This document shows positions 1 through 7,232 of a stretch of 9,926 nucleotides of DNA, piece by piece. The DNA is from Flavobacterium sp. GTDB lineage: Bacteria > Bacteroidota > Bacteroidia > Flavobacteriales > Flavobacteriaceae. The notes under the pieces are model-generated. The model was not told the origin of the DNA. It made no database searches and was given only the letters and a program-made list of their open reading frames with translations. Where the stretch lies: positions 1-9,926 of the forward strand of contig SXQR01000277.1 of assembly GCA_005792865.1 (NCBI GenBank), in the 5' to 3' direction. The position numbers and the translations under genes are program-made. Within the stretch, counting starts at the first letter, position 1. The number at the start of each line of letters is the position of its first letter.

Positions 1-431
1 AGTTCGATCCATTCGCACCGCGGATCTTCCCCAACAACTTCGGGTTCAGGCACAGCATTTCCTGGGCCGCCATTTATGAGCGCAATCGCCTGAAGCTGGC
101 CATCGGTGGCAAGTGGAACACCGGACGGCCCTACACCGCGGCGCGCAGCGAGGTACCCGACTTCTCGATACCAGGAAACCCCCGTGTGGATTATGGCAGG
201 CCAAATGCCGAGACGCTGCCCCAATATCTGCAACTGAACGCCAGTGCCTCAAAGGAATGGGCGCTGGGCAAGACGAAAATCCAGATCAGTGCGGCCGTGC
301 TCAATGTGCTGGACCGCCAAAATTCGATAGGGCGATTTTACAGGGTCAGCCCTTCGGGAACCGCAATTGAGACCGTTGAGACCTTTGGCCTTGGTCTCAC
401 GCCCAATGCGAGCCTGCGTGTCACTTTTTAA
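1..431 (+). CDS. TonB-dependent receptor, C-terminal part (5' end outside window)
   Basis: The open frame enters from the left edge (first full codon at base 3) and ends at the TAA at 429-431, giving about 142 visible residues. The visible part has alternating short beta-strand-like segments and aromatic-rich turns typical of the last strands of a TonB-dependent receptor barrel: a segment with WNTGRPYTAA, then YLQLNASASKEW, then AAVLNVLDRQNSIGRFY, and a close of LGLTPNASLRVTF. The LNVLDR and TPN-RV-F patterns near the end, with a terminal phenylalanine, are known features of this family, and the terminal aromatic residue is the usual signal for insertion by the BAM complex. By family, the protein would sit in the outer membrane and import a ligand using TonB energy. 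The substrate cannot be read because the plug and N-terminal domains lie outside the window. It converges on argS with a 13-base gap. Confidence 0.8.
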   Translation, partial: FDPFAPRIFPNNFGFRHSISWAAIYERNRLKLAIGGKWNTGRPYTAARSEVPDFSIPGNPRVDYGRPNAETLPQYLQLNASASKEWALGKTKIQISAAVLNVLDRQNSIGRFYRVSPSGTAIETVETFGLGLTPNASLRVTF

Positions 432-444
432 TATTTGGAGGGAA

Positions 445-2223
445 TCACATCCTTTCGGGTACTCCAATGCCCAGCAGTGAGAATGCCGAAGCAATGACCT
501 CCCCCACCTTGGCCGACAATTGGATCCGGAACTGTTTGATCGCGGCATCTTCCTCGCCCAGGATCGGGACGCTCTGGTAGAATGAATTGTATTCCTTCAC
601 GCCCTCATAGGTAAAATTTGCGATCAGTGCGGGACTGTGCGCCGCGGCTGCCTGCCGGATCACCTCGGGATAAGCCGTGAGCCATTTGAGCAGTTCCTTC
701 TCCTTTTCGTGGAGTGCAGCCGGTTGCGCGGCCGTGGCCGGGACCTCACCCGCCTTGCGCAGGATTGACTGGATCCGGGCGTAGGTATATTGGATGAACG
801 GACCCGTGTTGCCCGCAAAGTCCACCGATTCCTCGGGATTGAAAAGGATGCGCTTTTTGGGATCGACCTTCAAAATGTAGTATTTGAGCGCCCCAAGTCC
901 GATTATTTTGTAAAGGCGTTGTTTGTCCTCTTCAGGGTAGCCTTCGAGTTTGCCGAGTTCCGAGGCTATCCTGCCAGCCGTTTCGACCATTTCGTCGATA
1001 AGGTCGTCCGCGTCCACCACGGTCCCTTCGCGGCTCTTCATCTTGCCCGACGGCAGGTCCACCATCCCGTATGACAGGTGGTAAAGGTTGGCGGCCCAGT
1101 CAAACCCAAGTTTTTTGAGAATCAGGAAAAGCACCTTGAAATGGTAATCCTGTTCATTGCCAACGGTATAAACCATTCCCGAAATACCGGGAAAATCCGC
1201 AACCCGCTGGATCGCCGTCCCGATGTCCTGTGTCATGTAAACCGATGTGCCGTCGGAGCGCAGGACAATCTTGCGGTCGAGACCTTCGGCCGTTAGGTCA
1301 ATCCACACCGAACCGTCGGGGTCGCGCTCAAAGATCCCTTTCTCGAGCCCCATCTGAACGACATCCTTGCCCAGAAGATAGGTATCGCTTTCGTAATAAT
1401 TCTTGTCGAAATCAACGCCCAGGTTGCGGTACGTCTGCCCGAATCCTTCGTAAACCCACCCGTTCATCTTTTTCCAAAGTGCAATGATCTGAGGATTTCC
1501 TTCTTCCCACTGGATCAGCATCTGTTGTGCCTGCTGCATCATAGGCGCTTTCTTTTTGGCCTCGTCCTCGGCCATCCCGCCTTCCATCAGGCCCTTGACT
1601 TCTTCGCGATAGGCCTTGTCGAACGCCACATAATAATGGCCCACGAGCTTATCGCCCTTGAGTCCCACGGATTCCGGTGTCTCTCCATTGCCAAACTTTT
1701 GCCAGGCGATCATCGATTTGCAGATGTGGATCCCGCGGTCGTTTATGATCTGCGTCTTATAGACCTTGTTGCCCGCCGCTTCGAGGATGCGTGCCACCGA
1801 ATAGCCAAGCAAATTATTGCGGACATGCCCCAGATGCAGCGGCTTGTTGGTATTGGGAGACGAATACTCCACCAACACGCCCGGGGCATCGGGACCTGGT
1901 TGCGCAATCCCGAAGATTTGATCTGCAAGGATGCGGTTGAAAAATTCGATGTAATATTTTGCAGAAATGACGATGTTGAGAAAACCCGATACTACATTAT
2001 AGGAATCGACCAGGCCACTGTGCGCGACCAGGTAATCGCCCAATTTCTTTCCGATTTCGGCCGGGGACGATTTGACAGCCTTTACCAACGGAAAAAGCAC
2101 CAGTGTCACATCGCCTTCAAAATCCCGTCGGGTGGCCTGGAATTCAAGATTGCCCGGATGGGTCTGGAACAGTTCGGTAATGGCAAGTTCAACGATCGGC
2201 GCAAGTTGGTGTGATGGATTCAT
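445..2223 (-). CDS. argS: Arginyl-tRNA synthetase (class I), complete
   Basis: This enzyme attaches arginine to tRNA-Arg using ATP, in the cytoplasm. The protein is 592 residues from the chosen ATG at 2223, a normal ArgS length. An N-terminal additional domain covers about residues 1-110 (including FEGDVTLVLFPLVK). The class I signature follows: SSPNTNKPLHLGHVRNN holds the HIGH-type motif HLGH at about residues 130-133. The ArgS variant of the KMSKS loop is GKMKSREGTVV at about 393-403, followed by DADDLIDEM. The C-terminal part from about residue 455 is the alpha-helical DALR anticodon-binding domain (YTYARIQSILRK), ending LLGIGVPERM at the TGA. The frame stays open upstream to a GTG at 2259, but those 12 extra residues do not resemble ArgS, and that codon lies upstream of a perfect -7 promoter motif at 2241-2248, so the ATG is preferred. 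No key motif is missing. It is divergent from the large repeat protein and probably monocistronic in this window. Confidence 0.97.
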   Translation of the reverse strand: MNPSHQLAPIVELAITELFQTHPGNLEFQATRRDFEGDVTLVLFPLVKAVKSSPAEIGKKLGDYLVAHSGLVDSYNVVSGFLNIVISAKYYIEFFNRILADQIFGIAQPGPDAPGVLVEYSSPNTNKPLHLGHVRNNLLGYSVARILEAAGNKVYKTQIINDRGIHICKSMIAWQKFGNGETPESVGLKGDKLVGHYYVAFDKAYREEVKGLMEGGMAEDEAKKKAPMMQQAQQMLIQWEEGNPQIIALWKKMNGWVYEGFGQTYRNLGVDFDKNYYESDTYLLGKDVVQMGLEKGIFERDPDGSVWIDLTAEGLDRKIVLRSDGTSVYMTQDIGTAIQRVADFPGISGMVYTVGNEQDYHFKVLFLILKKLGFDWAANLYHLSYGMVDLPSGKMKSREGTVVDADDLIDEMVETAGRIASELGKLEGYPEEDKQRLYKIIGLGALKYYILKVDPKKRILFNPEESVDFAGNTGPFIQYTYARIQSILRKAGEVPATAAQPAALHEKEKELLKWLTAYPEVIRQAAAAHSPALIANFTYEGVKEYNSFYQSVPILGEEDAAIKQFRIQLSAKVGEVIASAFSLLGIGVPERM

Positions 2224-2240
2224 GGCTGTTTTATGTGCCG

Positions 2241-2248
2241 CAAAGATA
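2241..2248 (-). promoter_or_regulatory. Candidate -7 promoter element for argS
   Basis: On the - strand this reads TATCTTTG, a perfect match to the Bacteroidota -7 consensus TAnnTTTG. It sits 17 bases upstream of the argS ATG, implying a very short leader. No TTG at the usual 17-23 base spacing was found upstream (the nearest is at 12 bases), so only half of the promoter is supported. Confidence 0.45.
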
Positions 2249-2375
2249 ACGCTTGCCACGCAATTAAAAAGCAGGCCTTAAATCGACCAACGGCAAATAT
2301 CATCGACAAAATGCAAAGCGTATTGTAAGATTTTTACATAATTTTAGGTCTTATTTGTGCATTTCATCGATTTTT

Positions 2376-2408
2376 TTTGCGTTTAAACGATTTTATATAC
2401 CATATTTG
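2376..2408 (+). promoter_or_regulatory. Candidate promoter of the large repeat protein gene
   Basis: A TTTG at 2376-2379 (-33 type) is followed after 21 bases by CATATTTG at 2401-2408, which matches the Bacteroidota -7 consensus TAnnTTTG at all but the first base. The spacing is in the usual range. The -7 box ends 22 bases before the ATG at 2431, which predicts a leader of about 15 bases and rules against the TTG at 2377 as the start. The surrounding 2281-2400 stretch is AT-rich compared with the genes. Confidence 0.5.
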
Positions 2409-2430
2409 TCGCGTCAAAAGTAAATCACAC

Positions 2431-5400
2431 ATGAGAAAGTTATTACCCCTGATCTTCCTGCTGCTGTGCACCGTGGGCCTCTCCCAGCCCATCACGGTGA
2501 ATACCACCAGCCATTCGGTTCCCCAATTGGTGAACAACGTCCTGATCAACTCCCCCTGCGTCGAGGCTACCAACGTGACGTGGAGGACCGGCACGAACTT
2601 CGGTTCTGTAAACGGGATCGGATTTTTCCAAAACAGCAATCCCAACTTCCCGATGCAGGGTGGTGTCGTGCTAAGCACCGGGAATGCCATGAATGCCGCC
2701 GGGCCAAACTCGGTGATGCTCAACGACGGATCCAATGCCTGGACCGGCGATGCCGACCTGGAGGCGACACTTGCCGCCGCCGGGATCACGATGCAATCTA
2801 CCAATGCAACCGTCCTGGAATTTGACTTTACGCCGATTTCCTCGCACTTCAACTTTGATTTCGTATTCGCATCGGAGGAGTACGGTAACTTCCAGTGCCA
2901 GTTCTCTGATGCCTTCGCTTTCCTGTTGACCAACATGAACACCGGCGTTACCACCAACCTGGCCGTGGTTCCCGGTACCAACACCCCGATATCGGTGGTG
3001 ACCATCCGCGACTTCCTTTACAACTCCTCGTGCCCTTCGCAAAATGCGCAGTACTTCGGGAGCTACAACGGAGGATCGGCAGCTGCCTCGTCGGCTTCGA
3101 ATTTCAACGGGCAGACCGTATTGCTCAACGCCTCGTCGGTGCTGACGCCAAACACGCCCTACCACATCAAACTTGTCATTGCCGACCGTTCGGATCTGGA
3201 GTCTGATTCGGCGATCTTCATTTCTTCCGACAGTTTCAACATCGGACAGGACGTCCTGGGCCTTGACCTGACCATTGCCAACAATACGGCGATTTGCTTT
3301 GGCGAGACCTACACACTCAATACGGGCCTGAGCGCTGCGGAATACACCTTTTCTTGGACCCGGAACGGCGTCGCGATCGCGGGAGCGAACGGCCCGTCGA
3401 TCAATGTTACCCAGGCCGGCAACTACGCCGTGACCTATACCAATGTCATCGATGTCTGCCAGCCGGTAACCGACGTGATCACGATAGAATTCCATCCGCA
3501 GTTCACCACACCGAACCCCATCACGCTCTACAAGTGCAACACCGGCGCGGCGACCTATATCTATGACCTGACAATCAACACACCGGTCGTGACCGAAGGC
3601 CTTCCGGCCGGCACGACGGTCTCCTACCACGCAAGCGAGGCAGATGCACAGGCCAATGCCAATCCGCTGAACACCAATCACGTCAGCGCGGGCAACCAGA
3701 CAGTTTGGGTACGAATCAAGAACCCCAATACGCCGTGCTTTACCGTCAAGAGCTTCCAACTTTTGCTCACGCCGGGCGCCACCGCAACGGCTATCCCCGA
3801 TGTCGTCAAATGCGCGCGTTCCCTGACGCTGCTCAATGCGATCTTTAACCTGCCGCAATTGACGCCGCAGATCTTGAACGGACAGTCGCCATCGATCTAT
3901 TCCGTTTCCTATTTTACCTCGCAGGCCAATGCCGATACGAACACTAACCCGATTCCCGGGCCAAGCTTCATTTCAACAGGCCAGCAAATCTTTGTGCGCG
4001 TCCAGCTCACGACCGACCCAAGCTGCTATAGCATCGTGCCCGTCAACCTGATCGTGAACCCGCTTCCGCCGGTGGATGATTTTGAGGACGTCATCGTTTG
4101 CGACAGCTATATCCTTCCGGCCCTGACACACGGTCAATACTTTACGGGCCTCAACGGAACCGGCGACCAGCTCTTCCCGGGCGACCTCATCGGCGAGACC
4201 ATGATGATCTACATCTTCAACCAGCCGGGCGGACCCGATACCTGTCCCAATCAATCCAATTTCAAGGTGACCGTCATCGATCCGCTCACGCTTTCCCCGT
4301 CGAGCGGTACTTTCTGCGGGAGTTTTACGCTACCCGTACTTGAATACGGTGAATACCATACCGCACCGGGCGGAGGCGGTACTGTCATCCCTGCCGGGAC
4401 TTCCATCACCAGCAGCCAGACGGTCTATGTTTACTTCATGACCGAAGTCGAGCCTTTCTGCGTGATCGATACCGATTTCCAGGTGACCATCACTCCGACT
4501 CCCGAAGTGGGCACTTTTCCCAACGTCTTTGATTGTACTTCCTACACATTGCCGGCGCTTACGCTTGGAAAGTATTATACCGAGCCTGCGGGCGGCGGAA
4601 CAGAGATCCCTGCCGGAACCGTGATCACATCGACCCAGACGGTCTATGTGCATGCGCAGACGAGCACCACGCCGGTATGTATGGACGATGCAAGCTTCAA
4701 CGTTTACATCGGGTTCACGGCACCTGCCGATGTGACCCAGTGCGACCCTTACACGCTTCCGGTATTGCCGATCGGTAATTACTACACCGGGCCAAACGGC
4801 ACGGGAAGCCTGATTGCTGCGGGTACCGTGATCACCACGCCGACAACGGTTTACATCTACATCCCCAATAGCGATACGCCTGACTGCATGGCCGATGTCC
4901 ACTTTAACCTGGTCATCTCCCAGCCTCCCGTGGATACGTTGCCAAACGTGACGACTTGTGGCGCATATACGCTTCCTGCGTTGGTCAACGGCGCCTATTT
5001 TACCGCACCAAACGGCGGAGGTGACCCACTGGCGGCCGGCGACGTGATCACAACGGACAGCGTGATCTACATCTACTCCCAGTTTTCGGCTACGTGCAGC
5101 AACCAGTCAAGCTTTACCGTGACGCTCATTGCGCCGCCGGCAATTGACTCAAGATCGGACATCGATGTCTGCAACTCTTATACCCTCACGCCACTGACCG
5201 TTGGAAACTATTACACGGGCCCCGGAGGTACAGGGACGATGCTCCCTGCCGGAACGGTCCTGACCGAATCGCAGTTTGTCTACATTTATGCGCAGACCAA
5301 TACGACGCCACCTTGTTCGGCGGAGAACAGCTTTGAGCTTTACATCTTTAGCGTGGAAGCCGATGATCCGGCCGATGTCGTGGCATGTGATTCATATGTA

Positions 5401-7026
5401 CTGCCTGCCCTGACTATCGGGGAGTACTTCGCGAATCCCGGAGGTCCGGCTGCCAATGCCGCGCCAATCGCCGCCGGAACCGTGATCACCGCATCGACCA
5501 CGCTGTACATCTATACCGAATCGGGCGAACGCATCAACTGCAGCGATGAGAACGTCTTTACGATCACTATCAACCAGACGCCCGTTATACCCGCGATCGC
5601 CAATGTGACCGCGTGCGAATCATATGCGCTGCCTGCGCTCACCGTTGGCGAATACTACACGGCGCCGGGCGGTGGCGGAAACAAGCTTGAGGTGGGCACC
5701 GTCCTGACGCAAAGCCAGACGGTCTATGTCTATGCCGAAACGGCCACGAACCCAAACTGTACCGACGAGGCCAGCTTCCAGGTCACCATTTTCAACGTGG
5801 ACCAGTTGCCGAATGTCACGACATGCGACAGCTATGTGCTGCCGGCACTCTCTGTAGGAAAATATTACACCGGGCCAAACGGCACGGGTGCGATGCTGCC
5901 GGCGGGAACCGCTTTGAACGCCTCACAGACCATTTACATCTTTGGTACCGCACCGTTTAGCCCTGCCTGTACCGACCAGACCTCTTTTGTGGTCACGATC
6001 GTGGACACGCCCATCGCCTACCCCGTGCCGGCCACCGCCACCATGGTGTGTGACGAGGACGGAACCAACGATGGTGTGACGGCCTTTGACCTGTCGGGGT
6101 TGGGCGCATCGGTACTGGGCGGACAGACCGGCGCTGAATTCAGCGTTACTTTCCACGAATCGATGGAAGATGCGCAGGACGGCACCAACGCGGTCACCTC
6201 GACCCTTTTGGCCACCGTCTATGCCCGCGTATCGAATTCACTTGCACCGGATTGTTATGCCGTCAGCCCTGTTGCCATCAACGTCAAGAAACTGCCGGAG
6301 CCAACCCCGATTGGAGGCATCATCTGTTACGACACCGAGACCCAAACGCTGATCAGCCCCTATGCGATGGCCAGCGGACTCAGCTCAAGCAACCACGTTT
6401 TCCAGTGGCACAATGAAGCCGGCGTACTGGTGGGAACTTCCAGCGTCTATACCGCCGTGCTGCCCGGAATTTACACCGTTACCGCGACCAACACGCAGAC
6501 GGGATGCGTTTCGGAGCCGGTATCGGTAGAAGTCATGCAGTCAGAACCGGCCGTGGTGACCTATACCATCAGCGACGCTTTTGCCGACAACCAGGTCATT
6601 ACGGTTGTAGCGACCGGAATCGGTGGCGATTACGAGTACATGCTCGACAACGGATCATGGCAGGACAGCCCCGTTTTTGAGAACGTATCGTCGGGAATCC
6701 ATGTGGTGACCGTGCGCGACAAGAACGGTTGCGGTACCAGCACGACATCGGCACTGGTGGTGAACTATCCGCATTTCTTTACACCTAACGGCGACGGTTA
6801 CAACGATACTTGGAACATCAAGGACCTGGACGACCAGGCCAGCGCCCTGATCTCGATCTATGACCGGTACGGAAAACTCATTACACAGATCAAGCCTTCG
6901 GGCAACGGGTGGGACGGCACCATGAACGGGCAACCGCTTCCTTCCACCGATTACTGGTTTGCAATCAATTACGAGGAAGCCGGCGTGGCCAAAGAGTTCC
7001 GCGCGCACTTCTCGATGAAAAGATAA
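2431..7026 (+). CDS. Large secreted modular repeat protein: choice-of-anchor L domain, nine Cys-pair repeats, T9SS type B sorting domain
   Basis: This is a predicted secreted or surface-displayed adhesin-like protein of 1531 residues, exported by Sec and then T9SS. Residues 1-19 are a signal peptide (MRKLLPLIFLLLCTVGLSQ). About 28-275 form a choice-of-anchor L domain (FVFASEEYGNFQCQFSDAFAFLL, LVIADRSDLESDSAIFI). About 283-353 are an Ig/PKD-like module. Repeats of type B occupy 360-447 and 452-545. Nine type A repeats span 548-1194. A third B repeat covers 1195-1290 with an acidic loop, and 1291-1370 form a second Ig-like module. About 1371-1445 look SprB-like (YMLDNGSWQDSPVFENV, VTVRDKNGCG). 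The type B T9SS C-terminal domain is 1446-1531 (FFTPNGDGYNDTWNI, ending FRAHFSMKR). The ATG at 2431 is chosen because it begins the signal peptide and lies just after the promoter candidate. No enzyme domain is visible, so adhesion or matrix function is inference. A strong terminator follows, and no porP/sprF-like gene lies next to it. Confidence 0.9.
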   Translation: MRKLLPLIFLLLCTVGLSQPITVNTTSHSVPQLVNNVLINSPCVEATNVTWRTGTNFGSVNGIGFFQNSNPNFPMQGGVVLSTGNAMNAAGPNSVMLNDGSNAWTGDADLEATLAAAGITMQSTNATVLEFDFTPISSHFNFDFVFASEEYGNFQCQFSDAFAFLLTNMNTGVTTNLAVVPGTNTPISVVTIRDFLYNSSCPSQNAQYFGSYNGGSAAASSASNFNGQTVLLNASSVLTPNTPYHIKLVIADRSDLESDSAIFISSDSFNIGQDVLGLDLTIANNTAICFGETYTLNTGLSAAEYTFSWTRNGVAIAGANGPSINVTQAGNYAVTYTNVIDVCQPVTDVITIEFHPQFTTPNPITLYKCNTGAATYIYDLTINTPVVTEGLPAGTTVSYHASEADAQANANPLNTNHVSAGNQTVWVRIKNPNTPCFTVKSFQLLLTPGATATAIPDVVKCARSLTLLNAIFNLPQLTPQILNGQSPSIYSVSYFTSQANADTNTNPIPGPSFISTGQQIFVRVQLTTDPSCYSIVPVNLIVNPLPPVDDFEDVIVCDSYILPALTHGQYFTGLNGTGDQLFPGDLIGETMMIYIFNQPGGPDTCPNQSNFKVTVIDPLTLSPSSGTFCGSFTLPVLEYGEYHTAPGGGGTVIPAGTSITSSQTVYVYFMTEVEPFCVIDTDFQVTITPTPEVGTFPNVFDCTSYTLPALTLGKYYTEPAGGGTEIPAGTVITSTQTVYVHAQTSTTPVCMDDASFNVYIGFTAPADVTQCDPYTLPVLPIGNYYTGPNGTGSLIAAGTVITTPTTVYIYIPNSDTPDCMADVHFNLVISQPPVDTLPNVTTCGAYTLPALVNGAYFTAPNGGGDPLAAGDVITTDSVIYIYSQFSATCSNQSSFTVTLIAPPAIDSRSDIDVCNSYTLTPLTVGNYYTGPGGTGTMLPAGTVLTESQFVYIYAQTNTTPPCSAENSFELYIFSVEADDPADVVACDSYVLPALTIGEYFANPGGPAANAAPIAAGTVITASTTLYIYTESGERINCSDENVFTITINQTPVIPAIANVTACESYALPALTVGEYYTAPGGGGNKLEVGTVLTQSQTVYVYAETATNPNCTDEASFQVTIFNVDQLPNVTTCDSYVLPALSVGKYYTGPNGTGAMLPAGTALNASQTIYIFGTAPFSPACTDQTSFVVTIVDTPIAYPVPATATMVCDEDGTNDGVTAFDLSGLGASVLGGQTGAEFSVTFHESMEDAQDGTNAVTSTLLATVYARVSNSLAPDCYAVSPVAINVKKLPEPTPIGGIICYDTETQTLISPYAMASGLSSSNHVFQWHNEAGVLVGTSSVYTAVLPGIYTVTATNTQTGCVSEPVSVEVMQSEPAVVTYTISDAFADNQVITVVATGIGGDYEYMLDNGSWQDSPVFENVSSGIHVVTVRDKNGCGTSTTSALVVNYPHFFTPNGDGYNDTWNIKDLDDQASALISIYDRYGKLITQIKPSGNGWDGTMNGQPLPSTDYWFAINYEEAGVAKEFRAHFSMKR
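2512..3255 (+). other. Choice-of-anchor L domain (protein residues ~28-275)
   Basis: This N-terminal domain is recognised by the sequence around FASEEYGNF, the following SDAFAFLL and the later ADRSDLESDSAIFI, all hallmarks of choice-of-anchor L proteins. Members of this family carry the same domain followed by different anchoring or secretion tails in different bacteria; here the tail is T9SS type B. The molecular function of the domain is not established to my knowledge. Three cysteines are visible, at about residues 43, 156 and 201. Boundaries are approximate. Confidence 0.8.
4072..6012 (+). repeat. Nine tandem ~71-residue repeats within the large secreted protein
   Basis: Repeat starts are at 4072, 4288, 4504, 4717, 4930, 5140, 5353, 5584 and 5797, with lengths of 70-72 residues except the seventh (77). 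The shared pattern is: V..CDSYTLPALT.G.YYT, then GP.GTG..LPAGTVIT, then SQTVYVYA, then C.DE.SF.VTI. Every copy has exactly two cysteines, one before the first aromatic of the SYTLPAL block and one about eight residues before the last strand. The pattern suggests a small all-beta module. Copies are diverged at the DNA level but keep short identical tracts, so the array arose by old tandem duplication. I recall similar repeats in other flavobacterial T9SS type B proteins but know no named family for them. Confidence 0.9.
6766..7023 (+). other. T9SS type B C-terminal sorting domain (residues 1446-1531)
   Basis: The last 86 residues begin YPHFFTPNGDGYNDTWNI, continue ISIYDRYGKLI and GWDGTMNGQPLPSTDYWF, and end with FRAHFSMKR. 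These match the known gliding-motility type B C-terminal domain (TIGR04131), which directs cargo through the type IX secretion system and differs from the common type A tail. Type B cargo is generally thought to use PorP/SprF-family partner proteins for secretion or attachment. Confidence 0.93.
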
Positions 7027-7051
7027 TATTTGATTTAGTTTTGACACCCTG

Positions 7052-7084
7052 ACTTCCCCCGGCCATCCGGGGGAAGTTTTTTTT
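7052..7084 (+). terminator. Strong intrinsic terminator after the large repeat protein gene
   Basis: An 11-base perfect stem (7052-7062 with 7067-7077, arms ACTTCCCCCGG and CCGGGGGAAGT) closes a four-base loop CCAT and runs into eight T residues at 7077-7084. It begins 25 bases after the stop codon. It separates the repeat protein gene from the downstream receptor gene. Confidence 0.93.
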
Positions 7085-7142
7085 GAAATTCCTACATGAG
7101 ATTGTAACAACCCTACAGGAATGTTGTCTTGTAAGCGCAAAT

Positions 7143-7158
7143 TTTAACGCGTGTTAAA
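7143..7158. repeat. Short inverted repeat upstream of the receptor gene
   Basis: TTTAAC at 7143-7148 and GTTAAA at 7153-7158 form a six-base dyad around GCGT, in an AT-rich stretch about 100 bases before the receptor ATG. It could be an operator or chance. No T-run follows in a way that suggests a terminator. Confidence 0.3.
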
Positions 7159-7177
7159 CTTTGTTTAAAATAGTACC

Positions 7178-7213
7178 TTGTAAAACATTAATCTGCATTT
7201 TGGCGTACCTTCG
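7178..7213 (+). promoter_or_regulatory. Candidate promoter of the outer-membrane receptor gene
   Basis: TACCTTCG at 7206-7213 matches the Bacteroidota -7 consensus TAnnTTTG at all but one base. A TTG lies at 7178-7180, but the spacing of 25 bases is slightly long. The element would give a leader of about 40 bases that contains the heptamer repeat. A promoter is expected here because a terminator lies upstream. Confidence 0.4.
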
Positions 7214-7232
7214 CCGCATCGACGCTCCATCG

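Noticed and set aside
1525..2214. 229-residue open frame on the + strand opposite argS
   Set aside because: It lies wholly antisense to the clearly conserved ArgS coding sequence, shows no recognisable domain, and is rich in the His/Arg/Asp pattern produced by reading a real gene backwards.
2224..2259. GTG start adding 12 residues to ArgS
   Set aside because: The extension is not ArgS-like and lies across and upstream of the TATCTTTG promoter element. The ATG gives the normal family length.
2377..2430. Upstream TTG start adding 18 residues to the large secreted protein
   Set aside because: The extension would put residues before a clear signal peptide, and the TTG overlaps the -33 element and lies before the -7 element of the likely promoter.
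2671..3858. 395-residue open frame on the - strand inside the large repeat protein gene
   Set aside because: It is antisense to a convincing coding sequence and has an Arg/Gly/Val/Asp-rich composition typical of a shadow frame in GC-rich DNA. It has no domain or signal peptide.
4072..6012. Regular spacing of about 213 bases considered as a CRISPR or satellite array
   Set aside because: The periodicity is that of protein repeats in one continuous frame. Unit length is too large and the units differ at many synonymous positions.
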